A stretch of DNA of 28,960 nucleotides, taken from Bacteroidota bacterium. GTDB taxonomy: Bacteria > Bacteroidota > Bacteroidia > Bacteroidales > Bacteroidaceae. The DNA lies in assembly GCA_023458215.1 (NCBI GenBank), contig JAEXAJ010000017.1, forward strand, positions 1-28,960, in the 5' to 3' direction. A model generated the notes under the pieces. That model was given only the letters and a program-made list of their open reading frames with translations. It had not been told where the DNA came from and did no database searches. The position numbers were made by a program, and so were the translations under genes. Positions within the stretch are counted from its first letter, which is position 1. The number at the start of each line of letters is the position of its first letter. Below are positions 15,981 through 25,070 of this stretch, piece after piece.

Positions 15981-16070
15981 AGCCTTCTCGATAATAATGG
16001 CGACGGAAACGCGAACTGAATGCGATTAAGAAAAGAATTAAACTGATAGGGTAGAAAATGCGGGGAGTGG

Positions 16071-16940
16071 TTATCTGATATCTGCTCCCCACATCAATTT
16101 ATTACGTAGTGTGTCGAAAAAAATATGATTGAAACGCTTTACTACTTTAATCGAATAATCTGCCTTTGAAATTTTTAGTTGGGTACTTTCTTTGCAAGAC
16201 TCACTGCGTCCGTCAATGGCAACCAAGAAATTGTGACTACGACTCTCTACATCGAGGGTTATTTCCCAATCATCACAAATCACGATAGGGCGAACATTGA
16301 GGCTATGCGGAGCAACGGGAGTAATTGCTATTGTCTTGCTATGTGGAACAATCACCGGACCACCCACACTCAGTGAATAAGCGGTAGAACCGGTAGGGGT
16401 GGCGACAACCAGTCCGTCAGCTTGATAAGTGGTCAGCGGAGCGCCATTGATGGCGGCGTGTATGCTAATCATGGATGAACTATCCCGTTTCAGCACGGCT
16501 ATCTCGTTGAGTGCGTAAGGCGATTCCATCAGATGCTTATCATTGCACTTTAATTGTAGTACGCTACGTTCCTCTACCTTATAATGGTTGTTATAAATTT
16601 CATCGAATGTTTCCTCCATTTCTTTAGGTGATATATCCGCCAGGAAACCGAGGCGTCCGGTATTGATACCCAAAATAGGAATATCCTTTTTGCCCACACG
16701 ACTGGCAGCTTTTAAGAATGTTCCGTCGCCACCGATACTGATCACCATGTCGGCATAAAAGTCGTCGCCATCAAACAATTCGGCAGAGGGTATGTTTAAA
16801 TGTAAGTCGGCAGTCAGAAAATGATGAAATTCACGGCATACACAGATTTGCGCTTTGCGTTGTTCCAAGATGCGGAAAAGATTCTCAGCATGCGAGGATT
16901 TTTTGGCTTGATAAGTATTCCCGAAGATGGCAAATTTCAT
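16071..16940 (-). CDS. nadK: NAD kinase
   Basis: A 289-residue ATP-NAD kinase that makes NADP from NAD in the cytosol. The GGDGT motif is at residues 70-74, followed by [12 protein letters not shown]. The conserved NE lies at 145-146 and the second domain has [16 protein letters not shown] at 181-196. I chose ATG 16940 ([11 protein letters not shown]), since upstream in-frame residues do not resemble the family and homologues begin with a beta strand like this. It is convergent with the vWA gene and divergent from pdxJ. A weak GGGGAG/CTCCCC stem (16062-16067 and 16085-16090) spans its stop codon and might help end transcription. Confidence 0.95.
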   Translation of the reverse strand: MKFAIFGNTYQAKKSSHAENLFRILEQRKAQICVCREFHHFLTADLHLNIPSAELFDGDDFYADMVISIGGDGTFLKAASRVGKKDIPILGINTGRLGFLADISPKEMEETFDEIYNNHYKVEERSVLQLKCNDKHLMESPYALNEIAVLKRDSSSMISIHAAINGAPLTTYQADGLVVATPTGSTAYSLSVGGPVIVPHSKTIAITPVAPHSLNVRPIVICDDWEITLDVESRSHNFLVAIDGRSESCKESTQLKISKADYSIKVVKRFNHIFFDTLRNKLMWGADIR

Positions 16941-17015
16941 AATCGATTCTGTTATTGTGGAATGCAAAGATGCTATTTTTTTCTCAGAATGCTGCCAACA
17001 TATCGCTATTATTTG

Positions 17016-17023
17016 TACTTTTG
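17016..17023 (+). promoter_or_regulatory. -7 box upstream of pdxJ
   Basis: TACTTTTG fits TAnnTTTG and lies 22 bases before the pdxJ start codon. No convincing -33 element is seen at the right distance. It could drive the whole pdxJ-recG cluster. Confidence 0.45.
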
Positions 17024-17044
17024 CCCCAAACTATAAACCGAATT

Positions 17045-17758
17045 ATGACGAGATTAAGCGTTAATATAAATAAGATAGCAACCTTGAGGAATGCTCGTGG
17101 AGGTGATGTGCCTAATGTTGTGAAAGTAGCATTAGATTGCGAAAGCTTTGGTGCTGATGGTATTACAGTTCATCCCCGTCCTGATGAAAGGCACATTCGT
17201 CGTAAAGATGTATACGATTTGCGTCCGTTGTTGCGTACTGAATTCAACATAGAGGGGTATCCTGCTCCTGAGTTTATGGATTTGGTATTGAAAGTAAAGC
17301 CGCATCAGGTGACGTTAGTTCCTGATAGTCCTACACAATTAACTTCAAATGCCGGTTGGGATACAAAAAGCAATCTTGCTTTTCTGAGTGAGATATTGGA
17401 AGAGTTCAACAATGCCGGTATTCGTACTTCTGTATTCGTTTCGGCTGATGCAGAAATGATAGAGTATGCTGCCAAAGCAGGTGCCGACCGGGTGGAACTG
17501 TATACGGAACCTTACGCGACTGCATATCCTAAAGGGCAGGAAGTTGCAATAGCTCCTTTTGTGGAAGCTGCCAAAGTAGCTCGTAGTTTAGGTCTGGGCT
17601 TGAATGCCGGACATGACTTGAGTTTAGTGAATTTGAACTATTTTTATCAAAACATTCCGTGGTTGGACGAGGTCTCTATCGGGCATGCACTGATAAGCGA
17701 TGCACTGTATTTGGGATTGGAACGTACCATTCAGGAATATAAAAACTGTCTTCGCTGA
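17045..17758 (+). CDS. pdxJ: Pyridoxine 5'-phosphate synthase
   Basis: A 237-residue TIM-barrel enzyme that condenses 3-amino-2-oxopropyl phosphate with 1-deoxy-xylulose 5-phosphate to pyridoxine 5'-phosphate, the last ring-forming step of DXP-dependent vitamin B6 synthesis. The N-terminus [19 protein letters not shown] and the block [21 protein letters not shown] (about 39-59), with its catalytic and phosphate-binding residues, are near-perfect family signatures. [10 protein letters not shown] and [12 protein letters not shown] lie near the C-terminus. ATG 17045 is chosen because the in-frame extension to 16955 encodes unrelated residues overlapping the promoter. Its stop overlaps the next start by one base, so it is coupled to exbB. 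Confidence 0.96.
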   Translation: MTRLSVNINKIATLRNARGGDVPNVVKVALDCESFGADGITVHPRPDERHIRRKDVYDLRPLLRTEFNIEGYPAPEFMDLVLKVKPHQVTLVPDSPTQLTSNAGWDTKSNLAFLSEILEEFNNAGIRTSVFVSADAEMIEYAAKAGADRVELYTEPYATAYPKGQEVAIAPFVEAAKVARSLGLGLNAGHDLSLVNLNYFYQNIPWLDEVSIGHALISDALYLGLERTIQEYKNCLR

Positions 17759-18474
17759 TGAATGCAATGTTGTTATTAGCCCAAGTGGCTCCCGCGCTCA
17801 CCGATTCTATTGCAGGTGTAAATCCTGTATTGACCCAAGTTTCTGCTTCAGACGAGATGAACCTATGGAGCATGGCAATAAAAGGTGGCTGGATCATGAT
17901 TGTGTTAGGTTTGATGTCTGTTCTTTGTTTCTACATCTTATTCGAACGCAACTATGTAATCCGTAAAGCAGGAAAGGAAGATCCTATGTTTATGGATAAG
18001 ATCAAGGATTATATCTTGGGTGGTGAATTGAAAGCCGCTATATCTTATTGCCGTAGCGTAAATACTCCTTCTGCCCGTATGATCGAAAAAGGTATCAGCC
18101 GCTTAGGTCGTCCGGTGAATGATGTGCAGGCTGCTATTGAAAATGTAGGTAACATTGAGGTCGCCAAACTGGAAAAAGGAATGACAATTATGGCTACTAT
18201 TTCGGGTGGTGCGCCTATGATTGGTTTCCTCGGTACGGTAACAGGTATGGTAAGAGCCTTCTGGCAAATGGCAAACGCTGGTAATAATATTGATATCACG
18301 ATGCTTTCAGGCGGAATTTATGAAGCTATGATTACGACCGTAGGAGGTTTGGTGGTTGGTATTATTGCGATGTTTGCCTATAACTATCTGGTAACATTGA
18401 TCGATGGAGTAGTCAACAAGATGGAGTCTAAAACGATGGCATTCATGGACTTGTTGAACGAGCCGGCTAAGTAA
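17758..18474 (+). CDS. exbB: ExbB/TolQ/MotA family proton channel subunit
   Basis: A 238-residue inner-membrane protein with three main helices. The first lies near WIMIVLGLMSVLCFYILFERNYVI (about residues 42-65), then a long cytosolic domain. The conserved tail has SGGAPMIGFLGTVTGMVRAFW and GIYEAMITTVGGLVVGIIAMFAYNYL. This is the MotA/TolQ/ExbB channel that, with ExbD, uses the proton gradient to energise TonB. The N-terminus is longer than in E. coli ExbB, as is usual in Bacteroidetes. The start at 17758 overlaps the pdxJ stop; ATG 17767 is an alternative. The exbD and tonB genes follow, giving a complete energy module. Confidence 0.93.
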   Translation: MNAMLLLAQVAPALTDSIAGVNPVLTQVSASDEMNLWSMAIKGGWIMIVLGLMSVLCFYILFERNYVIRKAGKEDPMFMDKIKDYILGGELKAAISYCRSVNTPSARMIEKGISRLGRPVNDVQAAIENVGNIEVAKLEKGMTIMATISGGAPMIGFLGTVTGMVRAFWQMANAGNNIDITMLSGGIYEAMITTVGGLVVGIIAMFAYNYLVTLIDGVVNKMESKTMAFMDLLNEPAK

Positions 18475-18476
18475 TT

Positions 18477-18506
18477 GATAATTAATAATTAATAATTAAT
18501 AATTAA
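18477..18506. repeat. Tandem 7-base repeat ATTAATA
   Basis: Three full copies and a partial fourth fill the gap between exbB and exbD. The unit is palindrome-like and AT only. It occupies the place where a ribosome binding site for exbD would be expected. Confidence 0.7.
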
Positions 18507-18514
18507 ATCAACGC

Positions 18515-18928
18515 GTGTTAAAACGTAGAGCTAAAATATCGCCTAACTTCAGCATGGCATCCATGACGGATTTAATTTTCCTGCTGTTGATTTTCTTTAT
18601 GATAACATCTACCATGGTATCACCGAATGCTATTAAGGTATTGTTACCGCAAGGAAAGCAGCAAACATCCGCCAAGCCGTTGACGAGAGTCATTATTGAT
18701 AAAGACTTGAACTACTACGCTGCTTTTGGCAATGATAAGGAAAGAACGTTGACTTTGGAAGAGCTGACTCCCTTCTTGCAAGAGTGTGCTACAAAGGAAC
18801 CGGAAATGTATGTTGCCCTATATGCTGACGAGTCAGTTCCTTATCGTGAAATCGTTAAGGTGCTGAACATTGCAAATGAGAATCATTTCAAGATGGTGTT
18901 GGCTACCCGCCCGCCGGAAGGAAAATAA
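18515..18928 (+). CDS. exbD: ExbD/TolR biopolymer transport protein
   Basis: A 137-residue protein with a short basic cytosolic start (LKRRAKISPNFSMASMTD), one membrane helix (LIFLLLIFFMITSTMV, about residues 20-35) and a small periplasmic domain. The aspartate in MTDLIF matches the proton-carrying residue of ExbD/TolR. It forms the proton-driven complex with ExbB and TonB. The start appears to be GTG at 18515; there is no ATG nearby that would keep the basic stretch, and no Shine-Dalgarno is seen. An inverted repeat separates it from tonB. Confidence 0.92.
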   Translation: MLKRRAKISPNFSMASMTDLIFLLLIFFMITSTMVSPNAIKVLLPQGKQQTSAKPLTRVIIDKDLNYYAAFGNDKERTLTLEELTPFLQECATKEPEMYVALYADESVPYREIVKVLNIANENHFKMVLATRPPEGK

Positions 18929-18935
18929 CTTATAT

Positions 18936-19029
18936 AATGAAGAATTAAGAATGAAGAATGAAGAATTTTGCTGCGTAGCACATACATTCCGAATGGTAAT
19001 TCTTCATTCTTCATTTTTCATTCTTCATT
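18936..19029. repeat. Long low-complexity inverted repeat between exbD and tonB
   Basis: Arms at 18936-18967 and 18998-19029 match at 30 of 32 positions and are built from the unit GAAGAAT. The loop is 30 bases. It fills almost the whole gap, ending nine bases before the tonB start codon. Confidence 0.9.
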
Positions 19030-19037
19030 AATAGAAT

Positions 19038-19871
19038 ATGGTAGATCAGAAGAAAAAAGGGAAATACGTTGGAATGGTGGGGGCATTATTGGTGCACGTC
19101 GCTATTATTGCCCTTCTGATACTTGTAGGATTTGCGATGCCCAGACCGTCGGAAGAAGATGGTATACCTGTGATGTTGGGAGAAGTTCCTGATGCATTAG
19201 GAGATGCCGATCCTTCTTTGGTTAAGGTCGATGTAATGCCTGAGGAAGTAGCTCCCGATGTACAAGAACCTAATGAACAGGATATTATAACACAGGAAGA
19301 TGAAGAAACAGTTGTCTTGAAGCCTAAAGCCGAACCTAAAAAGAAGACGGAAGTTAAGAAACCTGAGATAAAAAAGCCGGAGGAAACGGCTGCTGAAAAA
19401 GCAGAAGAGGCTCGTAAATTAGCAGAAGCAAAAGCGGAAAAGGAACGCAGAGAGGCAGAAGAAGCTGCCCGCAAACGGGTTTCCGGTGCTTTTGGCAAAG
19501 GGGCTCAGATGGGAAACAAGGGGAATACGGAAGGGCAAGGCATTCAAGGAAGTCCTACGGGAAATGCTCCTACCGGGGCAACATCCGGCACGGGAGGATA
19601 TGGAACATTTAATCTTGGAGGACGTTCTATAGGAGAAGGTGGACTACCACGTCCGGTCTATAATGTACAGGATGAAGGTAGGGTAGTGGTTTCTATTACC
19701 GTAAATCCTGCCGGACAAGTAATTGCCACCAGTATTAACCGCCAAACAAATACGGTGAATCCATCTTTGCGTAAAGCTGCCGAAGATGCTGCCAAAAAAG
19801 CACGGTTCAATGCTGTTAGCGGATTGAATAACCAAACAGGAACAATAACATATTATTTTAATCTAAAATAA
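19038..19871 (+). CDS. tonB: TonB family energy transducer
   Basis: A 277-residue TonB-type protein. A short cytosolic start is followed by one membrane helix (about residues 12-33; GALLVHVAIIALLILVGFAM, containing the family's helix histidine). A periplasmic linker is rich in Glu/Lys/Ala (about 100-155) and then Gly/Thr/Asn. The last 80 residues (RPVYNVQDEGRVVVSITVNPAGQV... YYFNLK) fit the TonB-C fold. It would pass energy from ExbB/ExbD to outer-membrane TonB-dependent receptors. The linker lacks the classical Pro-Glu/Pro-Lys repeats, and the C-terminal domain lacks a clear YP motif, so it may be a divergent class common in Bacteroidetes. Confidence 0.85.
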   Translation: MVDQKKKGKYVGMVGALLVHVAIIALLILVGFAMPRPSEEDGIPVMLGEVPDALGDADPSLVKVDVMPEEVAPDVQEPNEQDIITQEDEETVVLKPKAEPKKKTEVKKPEIKKPEETAAEKAEEARKLAEAKAEKERREAEEAARKRVSGAFGKGAQMGNKGNTEGQGIQGSPTGNAPTGATSGTGGYGTFNLGGRSIGEGGLPRPVYNVQDEGRVVVSITVNPAGQVIATSINRQTNTVNPSLRKAAEDAAKKARFNAVSGLNNQTGTITYYFNLK

Positions 19872-19886
19872 AGAGGAGAAGTAACT

Positions 19887-20441
19887 ATGGGTACAGCTTA
19901 TGTTTTTTTTGCTGACGGATTCGAAGAAATAGAAGCCTTTACTACCGTCGATGTATTGAGGCGTGCAGGAATGGAGGTCGAAATGATATCAGTAACCCCT
20001 GATGAAATAGTAACGGGAGCTCATGACGTACCGGTCTTGTGTGATAAAAATATAGTGAACTGTGATTTTTATGATGCAGAATTAATTGTATTGCCGGGTG
20101 GTATGCCGGGTGCCGCAACTTTAGAAAAATGTGATGATCTGCGTAAACTGATCTTGCATTTTGCGGAACAGAATAAGCCTATTGCAGCTATTTGTGCTGC
20201 TCCTATGATATTGGGAAAACTCGGCTTATTGAAAGGCAAAAAAGCAACTTGCTATCCTGACTTTGAACAATACTTGGACTGTGCCCAATATACGGGAGCT
20301 CCGGTTGAAAAGGATGGCAATATTATTACAGCAAACAGCCCGTCTGCCGCATTGGAATTTGCATTGACAATAGTAGAACTTCTGAGAGGTAAGGAAAAAG
20401 TGCAAGAGTTGAAAGACGCCATGTGTGTATCTGATTTATGA
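19887..20441 (+). CDS. DJ-1/PfpI (ThiJ/YajL) family protein
   Basis: A 184-residue cytosolic alpha/beta protein. The nucleophile-elbow cysteine is C103 in AAICAAP, and the paired acidic residue is in DGFEEIE (E13/E14), as in DJ-1 and YajL. The oxyanion-side block VLPGGMPGAATLEK (about 68-81) is also present. Family members are linked to stress protection, with debated deglycase or chaperone activity. ATG 19887 has a good ribosome binding site, AGGAG at 19874-19878, eight bases upstream and just after the tonB stop. It lies between tonB and ispD in the same direction. Confidence 0.93.
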   Translation: MGTAYVFFADGFEEIEAFTTVDVLRRAGMEVEMISVTPDEIVTGAHDVPVLCDKNIVNCDFYDAELIVLPGGMPGAATLEKCDDLRKLILHFAEQNKPIAAICAAPMILGKLGLLKGKKATCYPDFEQYLDCAQYTGAPVEKDGNIITANSPSAALEFALTIVELLRGKEKVQELKDAMCVSDL

Positions 20442-20520
20442 TTTATAATTTCTGAATTGCCATGCGGACTATCTGTGCCATCCTTCATAAATCATAAATC
20501 ATCCTTCATAAATCATAAAT
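20432..20520. repeat. Inverted and tandem ATAAATCAT-type repeats before ispD
   Basis: A 20-base unit beginning ATCCTTCATAAATC is repeated at 20480-20499 and 20501-20520. Its ATAAATCATAAATC portion is the inverted complement of GATTTATGATTTAT at the end of the DJ-1 gene (about 20433-20446). The second copy runs into the ispD start codon (20519-20521). Confidence 0.85.
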
Positions 20521-21196
20521 GACCAAGTATGCTTTGATCGTTGCCGGTGGAAAAGGCTTGCGTATGGGTACTGAACTACCCAAACAGTTCCTCCCCATAG
20601 GAGGGAAACCTGTGCTGATGCGTACATTAGAAGCCTTTTATATCTACGACTCTGAGATACAGATTATATTGGTACTTCCGCACAGCCAGCAAGATTATTG
20701 GCAACAACTGTGTCGGGAGTACCTCTTTTCGGTTCCACATGCTATTGCCGATGGTGGGGAAACGCGTTTCCAATCAGTGAAAAACGGTTTAGCTTTGGTG
20801 AATACTCCCGGTTTGGTAGGAGTGCACGATGGAGTCCGTCCATTTGTGTCGCAGGAGGTTATTTCACGTTGTTACGATTTAGCAGCGGAAAAGAAGGCGG
20901 TTATTCCGGTTATTGATGTGGTTGAGACAGTTCGGCATCTGGAAAGAGAAGGCAGCAGTGTTACCGTGAGCCGTGATGATTATAAACTGGTGCAAACACC
21001 TCAGGTTTTCGATGCTGAATTGCTGAAGCAAGCATACAATCAACCTTATACTCCCCATTTTACGGATGATGCTTCTGTGGTAGAGGCATTAGGGGTTCCT
21101 GTTGTTTTGACAGATGGCAACCGGGAAAATATTAAAATTACAACTCCTTTTGATTTAAAAATAGCTACAGTACTCCTTGACCCATGTTCGATTTAA
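20519..21196 (+). CDS. ispD: 2-C-methyl-D-erythritol 4-phosphate cytidylyltransferase
   Basis: A 225-residue cytosolic enzyme of the non-mevalonate isoprenoid pathway that joins MEP and CTP to CDP-ME. The P-loop-like AGGKGLRMG (residues 9-17) and [12 protein letters not shown] (21-32) are diagnostic, with K22 in the conserved [15 protein letters not shown] and TPQVFD are further signatures. The C-terminus has the conserved [12 protein letters not shown] repeat extends into the start codon, leaving no Shine-Dalgarno. The 3' end overlaps recG by 13 bases, so translation is probably coupled. Both DXP users, pdxJ and the MEP pathway, are represented in this cluster. Confidence 0.96.
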   Translation: MTKYALIVAGGKGLRMGTELPKQFLPIGGKPVLMRTLEAFYIYDSEIQIILVLPHSQQDYWQQLCREYLFSVPHAIADGGETRFQSVKNGLALVNTPGLVGVHDGVRPFVSQEVISRCYDLAAEKKAVIPVIDVVETVRHLEREGSSVTVSRDDYKLVQTPQVFDAELLKQAYNQPYTPHFTDDASVVEALGVPVVLTDGNRENIKITTPFDLKIATVLLDPCSI

Positions 21197-23280
21197 CTAC
21201 GCGAGACATAAAATACTTGTCGGGCGTCGGACCTCAACGTGCATCGGTGCTCAATAAAGAGTTGGGCATTTACTCTTTACACGATCTACTGTATTACTTC
21301 CCTTATAAATATGTAGACCGGAGCCGCATCTATTATATTCAAGAGATAGACGGCACAATGCCTTATATCCAGTTGAAAGGTGAAATCCTGAGTTTTGAAA
21401 CTGCAGGTGAAGGACGCCAACGCAGGTTGATTGCCCATTTCTCGGACGGTACAGGAGTAGTTGATTTGGTTTGGTTTCAAGGCATCAAATTCATTATCGG
21501 AAAATATAAGGTACATCAAGAATATATTGTCTTTGGTAAACCTACTGTTTTTAACGGACGGATGAATATTGCCCATCCTGATATTGATCCGGCCTCAGAA
21601 CTAAAATTGTCCGCGATGGGGTTGCAACCCTATTATAATACAACGGAGAAGATGAAACGGAGCTTTCTCAATTCGAATATGATTGAGAAGATGATGAGTA
21701 CAGTGTTGCAACAATTACAGGAACCATTGCCCGAAACGTTGTCTCCCGCCATCCTTAGTGAGTATCATCTGATGCCATTGACCGATGCGTTGACTAATAT
21801 TCATTTTCCCGGCAACTCGGACTTATTACGCAAAGCAGAGTACCGGCTGAAGTTTGAAGAACTTTTCTATATCCAACTGAATATTCTGCGTTATGCAAAA
21901 GACCGCCAGCGAAAGTATCGCGGTTATGTCTTTGAGAAAGTAGGAGAGGTGTTTAATACCTTTTATTCCCGTAACCTTCCTTTTGAATTGACGAATGCAC
22001 AGAAACGTGTATTGAAAGAAATTCGTCGGGATGTAGGCTCGGGAAAACAAATGAACCGCCTGTTGCAAGGAGATGTAGGTAGCGGAAAGACTTTGGTAGC
22101 TTTAATGAGTATGTTGATAGCTCTTGATAATGGTTTCCAGGCCTGCATGATGGCACCTACCGAGATTCTGGCAAATCAACATTATGAAACGATTCGTGAA
22201 CTACTATGCGATATGGATATCCGTGTGGAGCTGTTGACCGGATCTATAAAAGGAAAACGTCGTGATGCAATTCTTTCCGGGTTATTGACAGGTGATGTAC
22301 GTATTTTGATCGGAACTCATGCGGTGATTGAAGATACGGTGAACTTCGCTTCTTTAGGCTTGGTAGTCATTGATGAACAACACCGTTTTGGAGTAGCGCA
22401 ACGTGCCCGTTTGTGGACCAAGAACCTGCAACCTCCCCATGTACTTGTGATGACTGCCACCCCTATACCACGTACATTGGCTATGACATTATATGGTGAC
22501 TTGGACGTATCTGTTATAGACGAACTACCTCCAGGTCGTAAACCAATCGCCACTATTCATCAATTTGATAACCGCCGTGCAAGTATGTATCAGTCCGTAC
22601 ATAAACAGATAGCAGAAGGACGTCAGGTATACATGGTTTATCCATTGATTAAAGAAAGCGAGAAGATCGACTTGAAAAACCTCGAAGAAGGCTATTTGCA
22701 TATTTGCGAAGCCTTTCCTGATTGTCGGGTTTGCAAAGTGCATGGCAAAATGAAACCGGCTGAAAAAGATGCGCAAATGCAGTTGTTTGTTTCCGGTGAA
22801 GCGCAAATTATGGTAGCAACTACCGTAATAGAAGTGGGTGTGAATGTGCCGAATGCCTCGGTAATGATAATAGAGAATGCCGAACGTTTCGGATTATCCC
22901 AGTTGCATCAGCTTCGCGGCCGTGTAGGTCGTGGAGCCGATCAATCCTATTGTATCTTAGTGACCGGCTATAAACTGGCGGAAGATACCAGGAAGCGACT
23001 GGAAATCATGGTGCGTACCAATGATGGTTTTGAAATAGCGGAAGCCGACTTGAAACTTCGTGGTCCGGGTGATTTGGAAGGAACCCAACAAAGCGGGATT
23101 GCATTTGATTTGAAGATAGCCGATATTGCTCGTGACGGTCAGCTATTGCAGTACGTTCGGGAAGTAGCCCAAAACATTGTGGATGCTGATCCTAACGGTA
23201 CTCTACCCGAAAATGAAGTGCTGTGGAAGCAGTTAAAATCGCTAAGAAAAACGAACGTTAATTGGGCGGCAATTAGCTGA
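21184..23280 (+). CDS. recG: ATP-dependent DNA helicase RecG
   Basis: A 698-residue superfamily 2 helicase that remodels stalled replication forks and branched DNA. The wedge/OB domain lies in the first third ([18 protein letters not shown] at the start, then [14 protein letters not shown]). Walker A GDVGSGKT is near residues 296-303 and the DEQH box ([16 protein letters not shown]) near 397. Motifs [24 protein letters not shown] and QLRGRVGRG follow in the expected order. The C-terminus has [14 protein letters not shown], as in other RecG proteins. Length is normal. The start overlaps ispD by 13 bases. Confidence 0.97.
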   Translation: MFDLTTRDIKYLSGVGPQRASVLNKELGIYSLHDLLYYFPYKYVDRSRIYYIQEIDGTMPYIQLKGEILSFETAGEGRQRRLIAHFSDGTGVVDLVWFQGIKFIIGKYKVHQEYIVFGKPTVFNGRMNIAHPDIDPASELKLSAMGLQPYYNTTEKMKRSFLNSNMIEKMMSTVLQQLQEPLPETLSPAILSEYHLMPLTDALTNIHFPGNSDLLRKAEYRLKFEELFYIQLNILRYAKDRQRKYRGYVFEKVGEVFNTFYSRNLPFELTNAQKRVLKEIRRDVGSGKQMNRLLQGDVGSGKTLVALMSMLIALDNGFQACMMAPTEILANQHYETIRELLCDMDIRVELLTGSIKGKRRDAILSGLLTGDVRILIGTHAVIEDTVNFASLGLVVIDEQHRFGVAQRARLWTKNLQPPHVLVMTATPIPRTLAMTLYGDLDVSVIDELPPGRKPIATIHQFDNRRASMYQSVHKQIAEGRQVYMVYPLIKESEKIDLKNLEEGYLHICEAFPDCRVCKVHGKMKPAEKDAQMQLFVSGEAQIMVATTVIEVGVNVPNASVMIIENAERFGLSQLHQLRGRVGRGADQSYCILVTGYKLAEDTRKRLEIMVRTNDGFEIAEADLKLRGPGDLEGTQQSGIAFDLKIADIARDGQLLQYVREVAQNIVDADPNGTLPENEVLWKQLKSLRKTNVNWAAIS

Positions 23281-23441
23281 AAAACGGTTAAACATACGCT
23301 TTATTTACATTTTATGTTGTAAAACATGTTTGGTTGTATTTCCCCTATTCATAAGGGATTAAGCTTAATTATCCTCCTTTTAGTTCCTTTCCCTACCGAA
23401 AAAATAGTTAATGACTGATGTAATTTTTCGGAGAGAAACGT

Positions 23442-23449
23442 TACCTTTG
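23442..23449 (+). promoter_or_regulatory. -7 box upstream of the M23 peptidase gene
   Basis: TACCTTTG fits TAnnTTTG and lies 88 bases before ATG 23537. Upstream sequence near 23421-23427 is T-rich but has no clear TTTG. The 256-base gap after recG shows nothing else I can support. Confidence 0.45.
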
Positions 23450-23536
23450 GGAGAATTTTTAAAAAATCAATCGGGATATTCGCGAAAACAGTGGTGTTTG
23501 CTTTGCCAAGAATGCTTGCAACGAATATCGAAATGA

Positions 23537-24418
23537 ATGACGGAACGAATGAATTTTAATTGGATTAAAACAGTTGTATTAGCTGCGACGGCAATGGTGA
23601 GCTTGAATTCTTTTTCTCAAGACCTGATTGCGCGTCAAGCTCCTATTGACAGAAAACTTAAAAGTGTAGATTCACTAGCATTACAGAAACAAATCCGTGC
23701 AGAACAGTCTTTGTATCCGGGTTTGGATCTATATCCTAACTGGAACAATGAGTTTGTACAAGCTTATGGCGACGCTATCGTCCCTGATAACTATACATTC
23801 GATTTGACCGGTTTCTGTATGCCTACTCCCAATACAAAGATTACCGATGTTTTTGGTTATCGTCCCCGCAGAAGAAGAGCTCACTATGGCTTGGACATCA
23901 AAGTGTATGTAGGCGATACCATTCGTGCGGCTTTCGATGGGAAAGTACGGGTAGTTAAGAATCAGGGACGTCGTGGATACGGAAAATACGTCGTTATTCG
24001 TCATGATAATGGATTAGAAACGGTATATGGACACTTGTCTAAGCAATTGGTCGATATCAATCAATTGGTAAAAGCCGGCGAACCTATTGCATTGGGTGGT
24101 AATACCGGACGTTCTACCGGTTCACATCTTCACTTTGAAACCCGCTTCCTGGGTATTCCTATGAACCCCGCACTTTTGTTTGATTTCGAAAAGCAAGATA
24201 TTGTAGCTGATTCTTATACTTTCCAGAAGTCGAAAGGCTCGACGGGAACGGCACGTAGCATGGCATCCGGTGAAGGTCGGTTCTACAAAGTTAAGAGTGG
24301 CGATACATTAGGAAGGATCGCATCTCGTCAAGGTACGAGTATAGATAAACTTTGCAAACTGAACCGTATTACCCGTAACACTATTCTTCGTCCGGGTCAG
24401 GTACTCCGTTGTTCTTAA
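23537..24418 (+). CDS. M23 family metallopeptidase with C-terminal LysM domain
   Basis: A 293-residue exported protein. A signal peptide (about residues 6-28, ending SFSQ) is followed by a spacer and an M23 (LytM) domain with the zinc ligands in HYGLD (H116, D120) and HLHF (H197, H199). A LysM domain fills about 249-292 (FYKVKSGDTLGRIASRQGTS... ILRPGQVL). It should act on peptidoglycan cross-links or bind and regulate amidases; all four motif residues are present, so it is likely active. ATG 23549 is an equally good start, giving a signal peptide beginning MNFNWIKTVV. It stands alone between a promoter-like box and a terminator. Confidence 0.93.
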   Translation: MTERMNFNWIKTVVLAATAMVSLNSFSQDLIARQAPIDRKLKSVDSLALQKQIRAEQSLYPGLDLYPNWNNEFVQAYGDAIVPDNYTFDLTGFCMPTPNTKITDVFGYRPRRRRAHYGLDIKVYVGDTIRAAFDGKVRVVKNQGRRGYGKYVVIRHDNGLETVYGHLSKQLVDINQLVKAGEPIALGGNTGRSTGSHLHFETRFLGIPMNPALLFDFEKQDIVADSYTFQKSKGSTGTARSMASGEGRFYKVKSGDTLGRIASRQGTSIDKLCKLNRITRNTILRPGQVLRCS

Positions 24419-24439
24419 AACGTAAACAATCTCTATAGA

Positions 24440-24485
24440 AGAGGGCACTTTAATATAATTTAGAGTGTCCTCTTTTCTTTTTTCT
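24440..24485 (+). terminator. Intrinsic terminator after the M23 peptidase gene
   Basis: A 10-base stem AGAGGGCACT / AGTGTCCTCT (24440-24449 and 24464-24473, one G-T pair) followed by a T-rich run with single Cs (TTTCTTTTTT). It lies 22 bases after the stop codon. Confidence 0.8.
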
Positions 24486-24497
24486 TTAATTATTTCC

Positions 24498-24505
24498 TAC
24501 CTTTG
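24498..24505 (+). promoter_or_regulatory. -7 box upstream of the DUF1599 gene
   Basis: TACCTTTG fits TAnnTTTG and lies 23 bases before ATG 24528, predicting a very short leader. The -33 region overlaps the T-run of the preceding terminator. Confidence 0.5.
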
Positions 24506-24527
24506 CCGCAAATGTCGAAGATAGGAT

Positions 24528-25070
24528 ATGAAAGATACCAAGCAACAATTTGAACATATTATTGCCATTTGCCGTGATTTGTTCTCTAAGAAACTTCATG
24601 ATTACGGTCCGGCGTGGCGCATTCTTCGTCCGGCTTCCGTGACAGATCAAATATTCATCAAGGCCAATCGCATAAGAAGCATTGAAACCAAAGGCGTTAC
24701 ACTGGTTGACGAAGGAATCCGTTCGGAGTTTATAGCCATTGTCAATTATGGAATCATTGGTTTGATACAATTGGAACTAGGCTATGCCGAGTCTGCTGAT
24801 ATTACGAATGAAGAAGCATTGGCAATGTATGACAAGTATGCTAAGATCTCTTTGGAATTGATGCTTGCCAAGAATCACGACTATGATGAGGCATGGCGTA
24901 GTATGCGTATCAGTTCTTATACCGACCTGATATTGATGAAGATTCATCGAACCAAGCAGATTGAAAGTTTGTCCGGACAGACATTGGTTTCAGAAGGTAT
25001 CGATGCCAATTATATGGATATGATTAATTATTCCGTATTCGGTTTGATTAAGATTGAGTTTGGAGACTGA
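24528..25070 (+). CDS. DUF1599 protein with two tandem domain copies
   Basis: A 180-residue soluble protein made of two copies of the same domain. Copy 1 has KKLHDYGPAWRILRPASVTD and SIETKGVTLVDEGIRSEF; copy 2 has AKNHDYDEAWRSMRISSYTD and QIESLSGQTLVSEGID. Each ends with a similar helix (NYGIIGLIQLELG and NYSVFGLIKIEFG). The HDY..AWR motif and several acidic residues are kept in both. The biochemical role is not established, and a nucleotide-related function has been proposed from phage relatives. Its 3' end overlaps the next membrane protein by 17 bases, so the two are likely co-translated. Confidence 0.85.
   Translation: MKDTKQQFEHIIAICRDLFSKKLHDYGPAWRILRPASVTDQIFIKANRIRSIETKGVTLVDEGIRSEFIAIVNYGIIGLIQLELGYAESADITNEEALAMYDKYAKISLELMLAKNHDYDEAWRSMRISSYTDLILMKIHRTKQIESLSGQTLVSEGIDANYMDMINYSVFGLIKIEFGD

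Noticed and set aside
16944..16990. Minus-strand -7 box CATCTTTG for nadK
   Set aside because: The first base departs from TAnnTTTG and no -33 element lies at the right distance.
19046..19498. 150-codon open frame on the minus strand opposite tonB
   Set aside because: Composition mirrors the Glu/Lys/Ala linker of tonB; no domain is seen.
23281..23400. Possible terminator after recG around ACATTTTATGTTGTAAAACATG
   Set aside because: The stem needs a bulge and has no T-run directly after it.
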